Of a stretch of DNA of 64,000 nucleotides, positions 23,581-35,680 are shown piece by piece; position 1 is the stretch's first letter; each line of letters begins with the position of its first letter. This stretch comes from Eonycteris spelaea. Taxonomy: Eukaryota > Chordata > Mammalia > Chiroptera > Pteropodidae. The notes beneath the pieces are model-generated. The model was not told the origin of the DNA. It saw only the letters and a program-made list of their open reading frames with translations, and did no database searches. Location: contig PUFA01000143.1 of the NCBI GenBank assembly GCA_003508835.1, positions 3,125,501-3,189,500 of the forward strand, given 5' to 3'. A program made the position numbers and the translations under genes.

Positions 23581-23889
23581 TGTCAGCACCAAGCTGGTCA
23601 AGAAGGAAAGGCTTCAATGGTGAGACACCCAGTTGAAAAAAAACCTCATGAGGAGCCAACATGAGAATGAAATGGCTGGCACCAACTTTAGTGCAGGGAG
23701 TGCAGGCTTCTGCACTAAGAGACCGCATGGGCTTTATATATGTCAGATAACAATAGTGGCATTCTGCCACACATGCTTGATAAACAATAAGCTGAGTTAC
23801 AGGTGCCTTATTACATTAATATAACATTTTATATACCAAGTTCTATCCCTAGCTGCAAGCCTGGATCATAGCCAGACCTGGGACCCACA
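23581..23889 (-). repeat. 3' LTR of the ERV-L-like provirus
   Basis: Matches 27402-27728 with substitutions and an indel of about 20 bp (the right copy has extra sequence near 27620-27645). On the minus strand it starts TGTGGGTCC and ends in CA. Confidence 0.88.
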
Positions 23890-24003
23890 CTCCACACCTA
23901 CAAGGTTGTGGTGTGGAGGGCACTAACATGGCCCACAATCCACAACAACAATATAAAGAACAACAAAATACTACTAGGCTACAGTCTACAAGGGCTAGAA
24001 TGG

Positions 24004-24231
24004 CTACTGTCCACCGCACATCACTGGTGCAGGCCCAGGTTCCTCTCTCACTGGAGATAAATAAGGGTCAGCCATAGGCTGCTGCGAGGTACTCCAAAGC
24101 GGTACGGTATGGCATTGATCAGCGGCTGCCACAAGCCATGCAAAGCCTAGACCAGTAGCTGTGTAGACACCTGCGAACACATAGTGGTGTCCCCGGTGTG
24201 TGGGCAAAGGCCCTATGTAGTCACTTGCCAT
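24004..24231 (-). pseudogene. pol: Integrase fragment (core domain start)
   Basis: The frame reads MASDYIGPLPTHRGHHYVFA, then TATGLGFAW. The aspartate in DYIGPLP is the first of the DDE triad in ERV-L integrases. The second aspartate and the glutamate are not present before the 3' LTR, so the catalytic core is truncated. Confidence 0.75.
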
Positions 24232-24638
24232 TCTTGGAGTGGCTTAGCTCTGCAGGACACCACCCCCGGGGTACTCTTTACCTTCTGTCTCTCTGAGTAT
24301 TGCTCAGCACACCAGGGGCATTGTGACACTGCAACTTGTGCTTGTGCCCACATCATTGATAGCCCCCATCGCTACGCTACCTGTTGCATGGTATAGACCT
24401 CTACATGTCCCAGTTTTCAGTGGAACCAAGGGCCAATGTCTGCTGAAACTGATGGTACATTGGCTGAGCAGACTTGTGCCAGTACATTGGCTGCATCATT
24501 GCCTGGGGCCTGTAACAACCCATGGCCAGGAACATGGTATATAGTGACTCCCTATTGAAGACCCTGTCCCCAGAGGTCTTCCTACAACCCCTGGCCCCAT
24601 AGGGTATGGTTGCCTACCATCCACTCATGGTCAGCCCA

Positions 24639-24780
24639 CTAGGGCAGCCACAGAGTTAGAGCTAGATACACAGCCCAGCTGTCAGTACAGATGTGCACTA
24701 CATCAGTTTCATTCATAAGGACCAAACTCGCAGCTCGCAGCTCCACCCATTGACTGGATTGGCCAGCTTTCTGTGGACCA
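24639..24780 (-). pseudogene. pol: RNase H fragment
   Basis: The frame carries SQWVELRAASLVL, then ICTDSWAVYLALTLWLP. E of VELRA and D of TDSWAV correspond to RNase H catalytic residues. The TDSWAV form is found in ERV-L-type pol. The first TDGS aspartate is not visible. Confidence 0.75.
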
Positions 24781-24842
24781 CCGTAACACCATGGCAGCTC
24801 ATGTTGGGGGCTGCCCGTGGCATGAGCCGTCTGTATACCAGG

Positions 24843-25077
24843 CATCCTCAGGGATGAGAGCCCAACCTCAACATAGGCACTTGGTACATCACCTGTCTTA
24901 GCAGGTTCCACCAAAAGCTCTGCTTGAAACTGCACCGGTCCCAATAGGGGGTGCAGTTGCATCCTCAGGGATGGGAGTCTGACCCTTTACATAAGGATTT
25001 GGTATGTCTCCCATCTCAGCAGGCTCTGCCAAGAGTTCTGCTTGGAACTGCACCGATCCCAATAGGGAGTGCAGTTG
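24843..25077. repeat. Two tandem copies of a ~117-bp unit inside ERV-L pol
   Basis: Units at 24843-24959 and 24960-25077 both open CATCCTCAGGGATG and close with GGTGCAGTTG or GAGTGCAGTTG, with about 15-20% differences by eye. On the minus strand both read QFQAELL-EPA. They lie between reverse transcriptase and RNase H, in what should be the connection region. Confidence 0.85.
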
Positions 25078-25544
25078 ATCTTTCAGAGGGCTTGCACAGA
25101 ACTGCACCCACTGCTCCAGGTACATCCCTCCACTTGGAAAGCATAGGGATCTGTGCAATTCCTGTACAAGGAATCTTCCTTGAGGCCTCAGCGACCCCTC
25201 CACCGGGTATGGGATTATGGCTAGTGATGGCCACACTAACCACAGTGCTACATAATGGCAGCCAGTAACTTTTCCTTCAAGAGACTGTACTCCCACACTT
25301 CCCAAAGAAACACTGCACATCCGTGCTCTTCCACAATTGGGACCAGAAACCGATTGGTATTTTCCAGGAACCATGCTTCTGCCATAATTCCCACCCAAAC
25401 CTTGTATTGTCTACCTGCACCATATAAGCAGAAATGGATAGGCTGGATCTACTACATGTAGGGCTTGGACTTGTGCTACAGCTTGCTTTGTATCTTGGGG
25501 ATACAATCCCATTGGGCACTCCTTTGCACTAAACAGTGTACATA

Positions 25545-26100
25545 TCAAAGGCCCAGCAGTCCCAAGTAGGTATGGAGATGCTTCACAGTTTCAGGTTGGG
25601 GATATGCCTGTATCTTATCAATCACATCCTCTGGCATTACTTTTGTCTTACCCAACCAGACAACTCTCAAGAAATTGACAGAGAACCCAGGTCCCTGGAC
25701 CTTGTTCTTGTTGACTGCCCAACCCCAGTTGGTGTGAGCCCCTTGCAAGCTGGTTGCCACTGCTTCTAGTCCTGCAAGAATTAGAGGTTAGCATCATATA
25801 TAATACAAGTGTAGTGCAGGCGGTCATTTCCACATGGCAAATTCTTAAGCCATGAGACCATGGCACAATTTAGGGCTAGAGAGAAAGGCATTTGCCAAGT
25901 CTGCACATAATGGTATCGTCCATGTTCATACAACAACCAGTCCATGGTGTCCGTGAAGTTCAATGCAGTGGCAAGTAGGGGCAGCGTAACTTTATTCAGC
26001 TATTGATAGTCAACTGTCATGCACCAGCAGCCTTCAGGCTTCTTCACTAGTCACACAGGTCAACTGGCTCCCTCTTGGTAATAAAAGTCAATTGCTGGTC
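25545..26100 (-). pseudogene. pol: Reverse transcriptase fragment
   Basis: The frame 25760-25545 reads GWAVNKNKVQGPGFSVNFLR, then VVWLGKTK, followed by VIDKIQAYPQPETVKHLHTY, which is the stretch after the catalytic palm of reverse transcriptase. Earlier palm sequence lies in other frames up to about 26100, including HYVQTWQMPFSLALNC and LHYTCIIYDANL; the latter is where YXDD would be and reads YDAN, so the second catalytic aspartate is lost. Confidence 0.7.
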
Positions 26101-26399
26101 AAGGCGCATTCCACAGCGCTGGCAGCACTTCATTAGGTTGCTGCTCAATCTTTTCTGCAGTGGCCTCTGCTGTGAGGAGATCAAACCACATTTGCCAGTG
26201 GTTCACTTTCAAGCTAATTGGGCTGGATGTTGCCCCACTCCCTCTTTTTGGTCATGCTTCCTTCCATTTATTACCTGGTTTGGGAGTGCAGGGGTGGTAC
26301 AGCACACACTTGGGTGGAAAGCTCCTTGCATTTCACTTCCATATCCCCCAACCTTGCCATGGTGTACCTTACCTAATAGATCCAACTAACCACATAAGG

Positions 26400-27380
26400 G
26401 GCCAGCAGTGCTGCCATGGTGCCAAAGGTACCAGCTGGGTTGGAGGTCAAGATTAAGTACTTCATACGGGTTGTAAATACCTCCTCATCTAGTGTACTGG
26501 GTGAGAAACATCATCTGTCGCATGTCCATTTCCCAAATTATCTGGACCAAATCTCAGTACATGGTCCATCTGCTCACTGTGTCTGGCAGCTCCCTAGAGT
26601 CAGCTCATACTGTTGGAGCAGTGGACATGAACCAGTTAATGAGGGAGTGGTTGCCTGTACCCCACACAGAACATTTCACATTCTGGAGGCACTGCCTGAG
26701 GAACTGTATCACTGTTACAAAGGCCGCTGAGCCTCTCTTCCAGAGATAATTCAGGCCTTTCAGCCCTGGCATGCCACAGCTGCAGCGGCCATCCGGGAAT
26801 TATCTCCCTGGCTCTCTGCCCTATCTGTTTTGTCAGGTCCCAGAGTTCGGCGGGGGTGTACTGGGTCAAGTGGTATGCTTTTTAGCCTAGGGGGCGCTGC
26901 CGGCTTGCCCCCAGGGCCAACGGCTGCTCTACCTCAACTGCTGCTATCACCGGCCGCGCCTGCAGCAGTATCACTAGCTTACTCCCGGTAATCGGGATGA
27001 TGGTAGCGACCCGTCAGGGCCCTGCAGCATGCATTCTGCTGCTGCCAGCCACCTTTCCAGTGATTCTTCCTGACATTGCAATTGTTGCACCCACTGAGCC
27101 TGGTCCTGAACCTCCAGGCTGGCCTGCCACAGCACCGCCAGGAACATCCAGGCCACCTGACCCGCTGCCTCCCGGTGAATGGTTGGGACATTTGGCTCTA
27201 GCAACTCTAGGGCTTTCCAGACGTCCTCCGGACGTGGTTCGCTCCATCTCAATCTTCTGGAGACATCCACGTAGCAAGATACTCGGTCACAGGATACCAC
27301 TGGGAGGCGGGGGCCACATGTTCTCTACCCCGGTATCCTCCACCCCGGACTGTGCAGAGCACTGAGGGCTGAACTCTCCT
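26400..27380 (-). pseudogene. gag: gag-like remnant of the ERV-L-like provirus
   Basis: Frames at 26869-26636 (LWDLTKQIGQRAREIIPGWP) and 27300-26974 are the only extended readings between the 5' LTR and pol. Position and helical, charged composition suggest Gag, but sequence similarity is weak and no zinc knuckle is visible. Confidence 0.45.
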
Positions 27381-27401
27381 CATCTTGCCGGCTACACCAC
27401 A

Positions 27402-27728
27402 TGTCAAGGCGTATCTGAACAAGAAGGGAAGGCTTCCGTGGTGAGACGCCCAGTCCAAAGAAAATGTACGAGGAGCCAACATGAGAATGAAATGGTAGGC
27501 ACCAACTTTATTGCGGGGAGCTGGGGTTTCTGCATTAGCAGATCACATGGGCTATATATATTTCAGAGAACAATAGTGGCATTCTGATACCCAAGTGTGA
27601 TAAACAAAAAGTTGAGTCATACTTGCACAAATTATGTACAAGTGCCTTATTACATTAATGTAACATTTTATATCTGGAGTTCTATCCCTAGCTGCAAGCC
27701 TGGATCACAGACAAACCTAGGACCCACA
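27402..27728 (-). repeat. 5' LTR of the ERV-L-like provirus
   Basis: Minus strand start TGTGGGTCC, end TTGACA. The primer site should follow on the left: TGGTGTAGCCGGCAAGAT (27399-27382, minus) begins TGGTGT, but I could not match it to a particular tRNA. Confidence 0.87.
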
Positions 27729-27733
27729 CATGC
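27729..27733. repeat. Target-site duplication, right copy (CATGC)
   Basis: Identical to 23576-23580 and directly outside the 5' LTR. Confidence 0.78.
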
Positions 27734-29383
27734 CACCAGAGCCCTCATAAGAAAATGAAGACTCAAATGAATGACAGAACCTACATGCTTTTAAATTAAT
27801 TTGAACATAGAGAGAGTTGTAGAAAATAACTAAACTAGGCTAAAGGGACAAAAGAATTATTTTAACAAAGCCCATTTGTATAGAATTCTCTTGGCTTTGA
27901 CTCCCTGTTAAAGATTTTTTTCTCCTTGTGCAGGGAGGGCATCTTTCACAGGGGTGTTTTTATCTCCTGTTTCCAAGAAGAAAAGAGGATATTAGAATGC
28001 CCTTCTTGCACTTGTTTTTTTAAAGGGCTTTTAGATCAAATAATGCTTACACCAAAGTAGCAAAATTATATGTGCCATATTGTGTTATCCTTCAATTTCA
28101 AGACAAGGGATCATCCTGATAATCATGGATTGATAACAGAGTTTGGCATCTATGGAAGTTATGTGCATCTATCTAGCTGAGGTAGGAAACGGATTTGAAA
28201 AAATAGGAAAGGATACATGAAGTTTACAGTAACCAATAACTCCATTTTTTTTCTTTTTTTTCTCTGAAAAAAGTATAAGCATTTTGTCAAAGGTAGTAGT
28301 TGAATATATACACATGTGTATAAAAGTATTCTACCATGAATGCTGTTTTTTAAAATGACAAGCTGGGTAATATCACAATAAAATGAGAAAAGTTTCTAAA
28401 AATTATGTCATAAGTTGTTCTATACTAACGAAACGTTGACAAACTATGTTAGTATGTTGAAATGGTATTAGCTAACATGGTAAATAAGCCCCTACATTTC
28501 TTGCACACATAACAGTTTTTTTTTAGGGCATTCTCAGGTAGCTATTCTCAAGATGTAATTCAAAGGCCTAAGCTCCTTTTATGGCATATTTCTACGATTG
28601 TCAACAAATGGCTGCCAAGGTTTCTTGGTTTGTTTGTTTGTTTTTTGTTTGCAATTTCACACATCTAACAGGGGAAAAGGTTAAGTCAGACCAGGAAATG
28701 ATGCAGATCATGTTGTCCCATATTTTTTAGCTAGAATTCATTCACATGGTTCCATCTAGCAAGTGAGGCTAAGAAATTAGTGTAAATATATACCCAGGAG
28801 TAAGAGGAAACCATTAGGAGGCCCACCAACTCTCTGCTTATGTACTTCTCTAAAAATCTTGAAAAGCTTGATAATTGATAAATGATAAAGAGATGGTTGA
28901 TTAAGATGATAATCATCAGCCTTAGTTTTTTATTAATAGTTCATTTGTGCTTTAGGCCAAATTTCAGCCTACATACACATTTAGATTCAGTTATTCCCAT
29001 TTATTCAAAAAGTAGGTCCTTCTGCCAGTACTTAATAGGACTTTTTTATTATCCGAATTTCTGGTGCCTTACAGAAAACAAAACAAATCTTTTCATTATC
29101 CAAGTACTATTAAATTCATTATGACAATTCTATTGACTCTTATCATAGGATTTTCTTCAAAAACTGCAGGATGCAATGAGATTACCACATTGCCTTTAGG
29201 TGTTAGAATAAGAAATGAATTAAGACAGTCAGGGCAGTATTTGCAATTCTTAGAGATGTTCTTTTGGAAAGTCAAAAATTCTTCCCCATGTGCTCAAATG
29301 ACTGCTATTAATTTTAGAACTGAATAATTGGCTAGTTGTTCCTTCTCTAAGTTAACAATTTTATTAATAGAATCTACTTGCAG
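27734..29383. other. AT-rich gene-free stretch
   Basis: No gene or provirus. T-runs at 28240-28262 and a GTTT run at 28630-28650. The frames at 28731-29327 show no domain. Confidence 0.4.
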
Positions 29384-31710
29384 TTTTATTTATTTATTTA
29401 TTTTAATTAGTTTCAAGTATACAGTACATTGGTTAGACATCTATATAGTTCGTAAAAACATTCCCCCCCAATTGTTTTCTACCTCCCCTGACCCTGCACA
29501 TAGCTAATGTATTAATGCTAACTACATCCTATATGCCATGCTCCCCATCACCATGACTATCCACCAGCTTTTTTATTCTAGTTCTTCAACCCTTCACCCC
29601 ATTTTCTCAGAACCCCAAGTCAACCCCTCTGTTTGACACCAAATTGTCCAGTATATTTGTGAGTCTATTTTTGATTAGTTTGTTCTTTTTATTTCTTAGA
29701 TTCCACATATAAATGAAATTATATAGCATTTATCTTTCTCTGTCTGACTGAAATACCTTCTAGATCCATCAAAGCAATAACTTTTTCCATTCTCTTCCTT
29801 TTAGTCTGTGTGTGTCTTTTGATCTGAAGTGAGACTCTTATAGGTATTATGTAGGGGTGTTGTTTTCTTACCTTTCATTCACTCTGTCTCTCAGACAGAG
29901 AACTTTTTTTTCCAGTTGAGGTACTTATTGATAGAAATGGAGTTGTTTTTGATTCCTGTTTTTGATTCATGTGTTTTCTTCTTAAAGAAGTCCCTCCAAT
30001 ATTTCCTGTAATACTGGCTCAGTGGTGATAAAATCCTTTAGCTAATTTTTGTTGGGAAAGAACTTTATCTGTCCTTCAACTCTAAATGATAGCTTTGCTG
30101 GATAAATTATTCTTGGTTGTAGATCCTAGTTCTATATCCTATTGAGAATTTTTTGCCAAGCGCATTTGTCCTGAATAGTTTCTTTTGAGAAATCAGCTGC
30201 TAGTCTAATGGGTTTTCCTTTAAATTAACTACCTGCTTTAATATTCATTCTTTGTATGCAACCTTTGGCATTTCAATTATGATGTGTCTAGGTATGGGAC
30301 TCTTAGAATTTTTTTTAATTATCTGAGCTTCCTAGGGTTTCATGTCCATTTCCTTCATCAGATTAGGGACGGTTTCATCATTATTTCTTCAAACAGCTGT
30401 TCAACATCTTCATTTTCTTCAGTTATGCTGATCACAAGATTATTTGTACTTTTAATAGTGTCCAATACACCTCTTAAATTATTTTCATAGTCTTGGCATC
30501 TCATCTTTTGTCATTCTGATTGTGTGTCCTTGACCTTCCTTTCCTCTAGATAGGGCATTTGATCCTTTTCTTTACTTACTTTGTTTGTTCCTTCGTTTAT
30601 TCTATTTAATACACTTCTCACCTCAGATAATGTGTTCTTCATTTCAGACTGGTTCCATTTTATAATTTCATTTCATTTTTATGTTTTTTTAATGAAGTTC
30701 TCACTGAATTTATCTACACTTCCCATAAGTTCATTGAACATCTTTATAACCAGTGTTTTGAACTCTGCATCTGTTAGATTATTTGACTCCATTATATCTG
30801 GATCCCTGTTGTGTTCTGCCATATGGTTTCTGCTTCTTTGTCCTCCTATTTTGGCTGCCTTTCCAAGTCTGTTTCTAAGTATTAAGCAAAGCTCCTAAGA
30901 CTCCCATTCTTATCAGTGTGGATTTGTGAAGTAGATGTCCATTGAACAGTCAAGAAAGGGGTTCAGCTGCATGCCAAATTTAGCCCAAGCCTCTGCCCCT
31001 CCAGGGCCACTTGTTAAAATTCAGCCATCAATCTACAGAAGCTGTGCTTATAGTTGTCTCAAAAGGCTACACCAAAAACCGAGGCCAGCTGCCTTCAGTG
31101 TAGGTCTAGGCACTGCTAGACCTGACTTGCTGAGGATACAACTGGATGTGGCTTGGGTGGAGCCCTGAGTCTGGGGAGTTGAGGTTTCAGGGAATCCTCT
31201 GGGTGGAGCAACCTGTGTTATCCAGTTTGGTGAAGGAAGTCAGGACTATGGCCCTGCTGTGCATGCGCACTGGGAGGTGGCAGGGCTGGACAGGGAACAA
31301 TGGATACCACCATCTCTTCAGTACTAAGTGAGTCTTGCCTTGGACTCACTCGACAATGTCTCCCTGTAAGTCCTGCTGCCCCTGCACACAGGTGAATGGG
31401 CACTGGTGCTCAGAGGACACATCCATCATTGCAAAAATCTGCTCAAGGATGCGGCCCCTTTAAGAGCTTCTGCCAAGGCTGCTGCCTCTGTCTGTCTCAG
31501 CAGCTCAAGACCAGGTAGCTCCACATCCTTGCCCTGTCCTAAATTATAATTCTGCAGTGCAAGGTGATTTCTAGGATTTCTACCTAGTTCTATGACTTGT
31601 TCATCCAGGTGATTTTTCCTTGCTGTTGCTGCTCCTTGTTTCTGTCACAACTTTGATGTGGTCACCAGAGGAATGAACTGACCTCTATCATCTATGCCAT
31701 TTTTCTTCTC
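29384..31710 (-). mobile_element. L1-like element, antisense, 3' UTR joined to 5' region (left copy)
   Basis: The left part (29400-29720) is L1 3' UTR in antisense. The remainder looks like antisense sequence of an L1 5' region, GC-rich towards 30940-31560. Most of ORF1 and ORF2 is missing, so this is internally deleted or non-autonomous. A T-rich (TTTA)n run at 29384-29404 is the A-tail. Confidence 0.65.
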
Positions 31711-31728
31711 CAATAAATTTATACTTTT

Positions 31729-32773
31729 AGCCTTTACATTTTGTGTCATCCATTTTGAGTATTTTTGTATTATTTGTGTGAGGGGACCAACTTCACCATT
31801 TTGCATATAAATATTCAATTCAATAATCACCATTTGTTGAAAGGATAGTTTTTAATTGAAAGTATTAACATCTTTGTGGAAGTCAATTTTAAAAAGTGTT
31901 TATTGCTAGACCTGAAATCTATCTGTTTGGTCTACATGGATCAATACTTATGCTAGTATAGCACAGTCTTAATTATAATACCATTGAAGTAAGATTTGAT
32001 ATATGCCATTGTGAGTCATCCATATTGTTTTTTTTTAAAGATTACATTACATGTGAGTTTGATTTAAATTTACATATAGTTTAAGATAAGCTTGTCAATT
32101 TTTCTAAAAAATCTTTTGGTAATTTAAAAAACTGCATTAAATTTTTAGGGCAATTTGTGATGTATTTTGATCTTATATTGACATTAATATTGAACATTTG
32201 ATGACCTGCATTAAGTAAAATGTTTATTATTTATTTAATTTATGATTTAAAAAAACTGTCAGTGTAGAAGATTAGAACAGCCTAAATTTCTAAATGTTTC
32301 TTAATTTGATGCTATTTTCACATTGTTTTTTATTACTATGTAATAGTATAATTCAATCTTGTATTTTGATTTTGTATTTTGTGAAATTTTAACTTATTCA
32401 TTAGTTCTAGTTGATTTTTAGTGAATTGTTTACAAAACATTTTATACAGGATTATGTCATCTGTAAAAAGAAGAGCTATTTATTTTCCATCAGGGAATTG
32501 ACTGATCTTTTTTTTTTTAACATACAAAACCGCAGTTGTGAAATAATCAAATGGGCATGGTGCATAATAATTGTTATCATTTTTCTCAAGTTTCAGTTTG
32601 CTAGTATTTTGTGAGAATTTGTGTGTCTATATTCAAGAAGATTATGATCTGATCATTTATTTTCTCATAATGTTTCTGTTATTCAAAGCAGGATAATACA
32701 GACCTCATCAAATAATTGGAGAAATTCCAACTTCTATTTTTGAAAGATTTTGGGATAATTTTGTGCTATCAAC
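31729..32773 (-). mobile_element. Older L1 ORF2 fragment (antisense, left copy)
   Basis: Reads as antisense of the reverse-transcriptase part of an old L1 ORF2 (CATTTGTTGAAAGGATAG, GTCTACATGGATCAATAC, GATAAGCTTGTCAATTTT). Heavily diverged and without a long open frame. Confidence 0.7.
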
Positions 32774-32860
32774 TATCTGTGTGATCATGAGCAAATTACT
32801 ATCTCTCTCTGCCTACATTTTTTCCTATAAAATAATAATAAAATTTTTTAATAAAAAATG
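32774..32860 (+). mobile_element. MIR SINE fragment
   Basis: TCTGTGTGATCATGAGCAAA, then TTACTATCTCTCTCTGCC, matches the conserved core of MIR (CTGTGTGACCTTGGGCAAG as I recall it). Confidence 0.65.
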
Positions 32861-35390
32861 TATATTTATGTAATACCTTTGTAAGTGTTAGATATATATT
32901 AGCTTGCAGCATCAGCAATAACATCATACAAATAATGCAAATGGACTTTTTGGTTTAAAGAGCACTGACGGATAATTGATGTGAGACTGACGGCCTCAGT
33001 CATTAACTTTAACAGATTCAATGACATGATAGTGGCAGAATTCCAGCTGCAGTTAACGGATGGTTGTGAAGTGAAAAATTGGAGGCTATGATTGTAGCAA
33101 TATTTTCTGAGGAACATAACTGTGCAAAATAGATATAAAATTGTGGAGAGTATCAGAAGTTGGTATAAAGTACAAGAAAAGTTGTTTCTTTTAATGAGAG
33201 AAAGGTAGATGTCTTATAGTCTATAGAGGAAAAGGTTGGAAGTACAGAGACAGATAGATTGATGAAGCATAAAACATTGAAGATATGGGAGAGATTCAGA
33301 TGAAGGCATAAGATCTTCTGAACAGAAGATGGTTTCTTCCTCTGAGATTTGAAAGATATATATAGGTACTTTTCCAGTTATAGGCTGAGAAGTTGAGATA
33401 TTTCACTTAAATCACCAATTTTTATGTGAATTATAACTTCAGTGGAGGAGACTGAAAAAATATGTGATTTGAAGAAAAGGGTGAATTTTGGAGCAAGACA
33501 GGGAACATAGAACATGATTTTCCAAATAAATAGAAGCACACTTGGATTTATAGTAGCATTAGTCTGCCTGATTATTTAATTCCTTTCTTTACTCTTCTGT
33601 CACCCAAGATAAGGTTGGTAATTAAATTAATTCAAGAGAGGAAGTTCCACATGTGGAAGGAGAGAAGAAATGAGAACAAGGTGACTGTGAATTCTATGAT
33701 AGAGGGAAGGATATAAGCCCTGAAGTAGTGAGAGCAAGAAAATATTTTGGAACTAAAAATTCACTGTTATTATAGAAGTGGTCTTAACTGAATAGGAAAG
33801 TGATGAGAAGTTGTGTCATAAATTTGTACATTAAAGTTTATGTTTCAGGGCTAGAGTATTTTCTTAGAAACAAGATCTTCAAAACACAAAAGATTAGAGT
33901 GTAGTTATAGAATTGAATTGATGCATTCAGACAGTTCAAAGATTGAAGGTTTTTCATGCCTAGGAATTTGAAATGGTTTTGGGTGTGTCATCTACATAAA
34001 CAGTGAAATTCTTACAAAATGAAGGTGAAGTTAAAGAGGTAGACTAAGAGCTAGATACCTACAGCCTCATTATATTCAGCAACAAGGAAGGGTAAAATGT
34101 ATACTACCTATAAATGCATGGATTTCGACTAGAGAGCAGTTGTGCATGGTTGATTCAAAAGTGATCAGGAAGCTATAAGAAGAGCAGGAAAAGAAAAGAA
34201 AAAACTATATATGTATATTAGGAGAGTGAAGTACATGCATTTGATCTTAATAAGAAAAAAAGATTGATGCATTATATTAAGGGAATTGCAATCTTACGAT
34301 CATATGTCTGAAGTAATAAGAGTTTTACTTGGTTTTGTGCTTAAATTTGCTTATTTATTGGTAAATGTCTAGATGGAAAATGTTATTTTTAATGTTATAA
34401 AAATTAAGATAATTATGACATATATTATACTTGGTTATAATATCTAAAAATATTTGTTGATCAAATTCTTTTCATATCTTGAACCAGATTTAAAATCATG
34501 TTCTCGATTTTGTTGTCAATATTTTTTGTGACTTAGTATGTATTTAAATAATCATAATTTGTTACTGAGTAATAAAAATAACATTCTTAACTGTGCATGT
34601 TTGTACTATACACACCAATATTTCCAGTCACATTTTATATAAAGGTTCATTCTTAAATCCATTGTCCATTTAAATTTGAATAGACTCAACTTTAAACTTG
34701 AAAATCCTAAAAGTGTAGTACTGGAAAGTAAATCCTAAAAGTAAAGAATTGGAATTTTTCTCAATCACTGTTTGACTTACTAGTATTCCACTGTATATAT
34801 TTGGGAGAGAGCAGAGATTTGAAAGGAATGCTAATGATTCTGTCAGCCATCCTCAATAACTATTTTCTGAAATGAGAATTTTGAGATTTCAAGAGGATCA
34901 AGCCCTTCAAAGAAATAGAAATTTAAAGTGGAGTCATTACTAACAATAGGTAGAGTTTTGTATTTTCCAACAAAATGGTACAGTAAACATGATTTTTTAA
35001 ATCCTATATCTCATTTTTGATAACTTGCTCCAAATGTGCTATGAAATTATAATAGAAAATAGATATCCTGAGTTATAATTATTCATTCCATACCCAAACA
35101 TTTGCATTAAATGATTTATGTTTCATGAAAGGTATGTTTAAAAGAGCACCTTAATCTGTTGAAAAAAAAAAATATGGCTATTTTTGGTTATCATAATTTT
35201 AAAAATTAGCAATACTCTAAAGTGAAATTACTTGTTTATTGAATTGTAAGTTAATAACTAAGAACTGTGCAAAGAAGCTTAATGTACTAAGCAATCATAA
35301 TGATTCCACTATAACCATCTTTTCTTTTCTAAATGTGATTGTGTTGTGTTAACAAACTATTTTAAAATATAAAATTTAGAATCTCACAAC
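32861..35390. other. AT-rich gene-free stretch
   Basis: About 2.5 kb without a recognised gene or repeat. The 72-codon frame at 32899-33117 (minus) shows no domain. Confidence 0.4.
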
Positions 35391-35680
35391 ACAAAATTGA
35401 GTAAAAGAAGTTAGAAAACAGAACAGATATTATGACCCCATCATATAAAGTTTGAATACACATAACTAATCTATAGTGTTAGAAATTAAGATAGTGGTTT
35501 TTCTGTGGAGCTAAGTATGACTAGAAGGGAATGAAAGACATTCTGGGATTCTGGTAATTTATTTCTTGTTACAGATGCTGGTCTCATGGATGTGTATACT
35601 TTGCAAAATTTTATTGGGCTGTACACTTAAGATTTTTGCATTTTGGTGTGTTTGTTGAAAAAAGTTTATATTAGTGGAAA
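35391..35680 (+). mobile_element. L1M-type 3' UTR fragment (sense)
   Basis: AACTAATCTATAGTGTTAGA, then GATAGTGGTTTTTCTGTGG and GGGCTGTACACTTAAG, follow the well-known end of old L1M elements. Confidence 0.75.

Larger units (their letters stand above)
23581..27728 (-). mobile_element. Class III (ERV-L-like) provirus, minus strand
   Basis: Paired LTRs (27402-27728 as 5' and 23581-23889 as 3') flank 3.5 kb. Read on the minus strand, reverse transcriptase, RNase H and integrase pieces occur in the right order. The pol signature (TDSWAV in RNase H, DYIGPLP in integrase) is of ERV-L style. The 5-bp target duplication CATGC is intact. Integrase ends soon after its first catalytic aspartate and joins the 3' LTR, so the rest of integrase and any dUTPase are lost. 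No env is seen, as usual for ERV-L. All frames are broken. Confidence 0.88.
29384..32773. repeat. Left copy of a 3.3-kb duplicated LINE block
   Basis: Collinear, in the same orientation, with about 57078-60348. It holds an antisense L1-like element (29384-31710), the sequence CAATAAATTTATACTTTT (31711-31728), then older antisense L1 ORF2 sequence (31729-32773). Differences are substitutions and small indels, about 12-15% by eye. The left edge coincides with the A-tail end of the inserted element; the right edge stops inside L1 ORF2 at a MIR-like segment. Confidence 0.85.

Noticed and set aside
25255..27482. Plus-strand frames of up to 122 codons
   Set aside because: They lie antisense to the minus-strand ERV-L-like provirus and are shadows of its GC-rich pol and gag.
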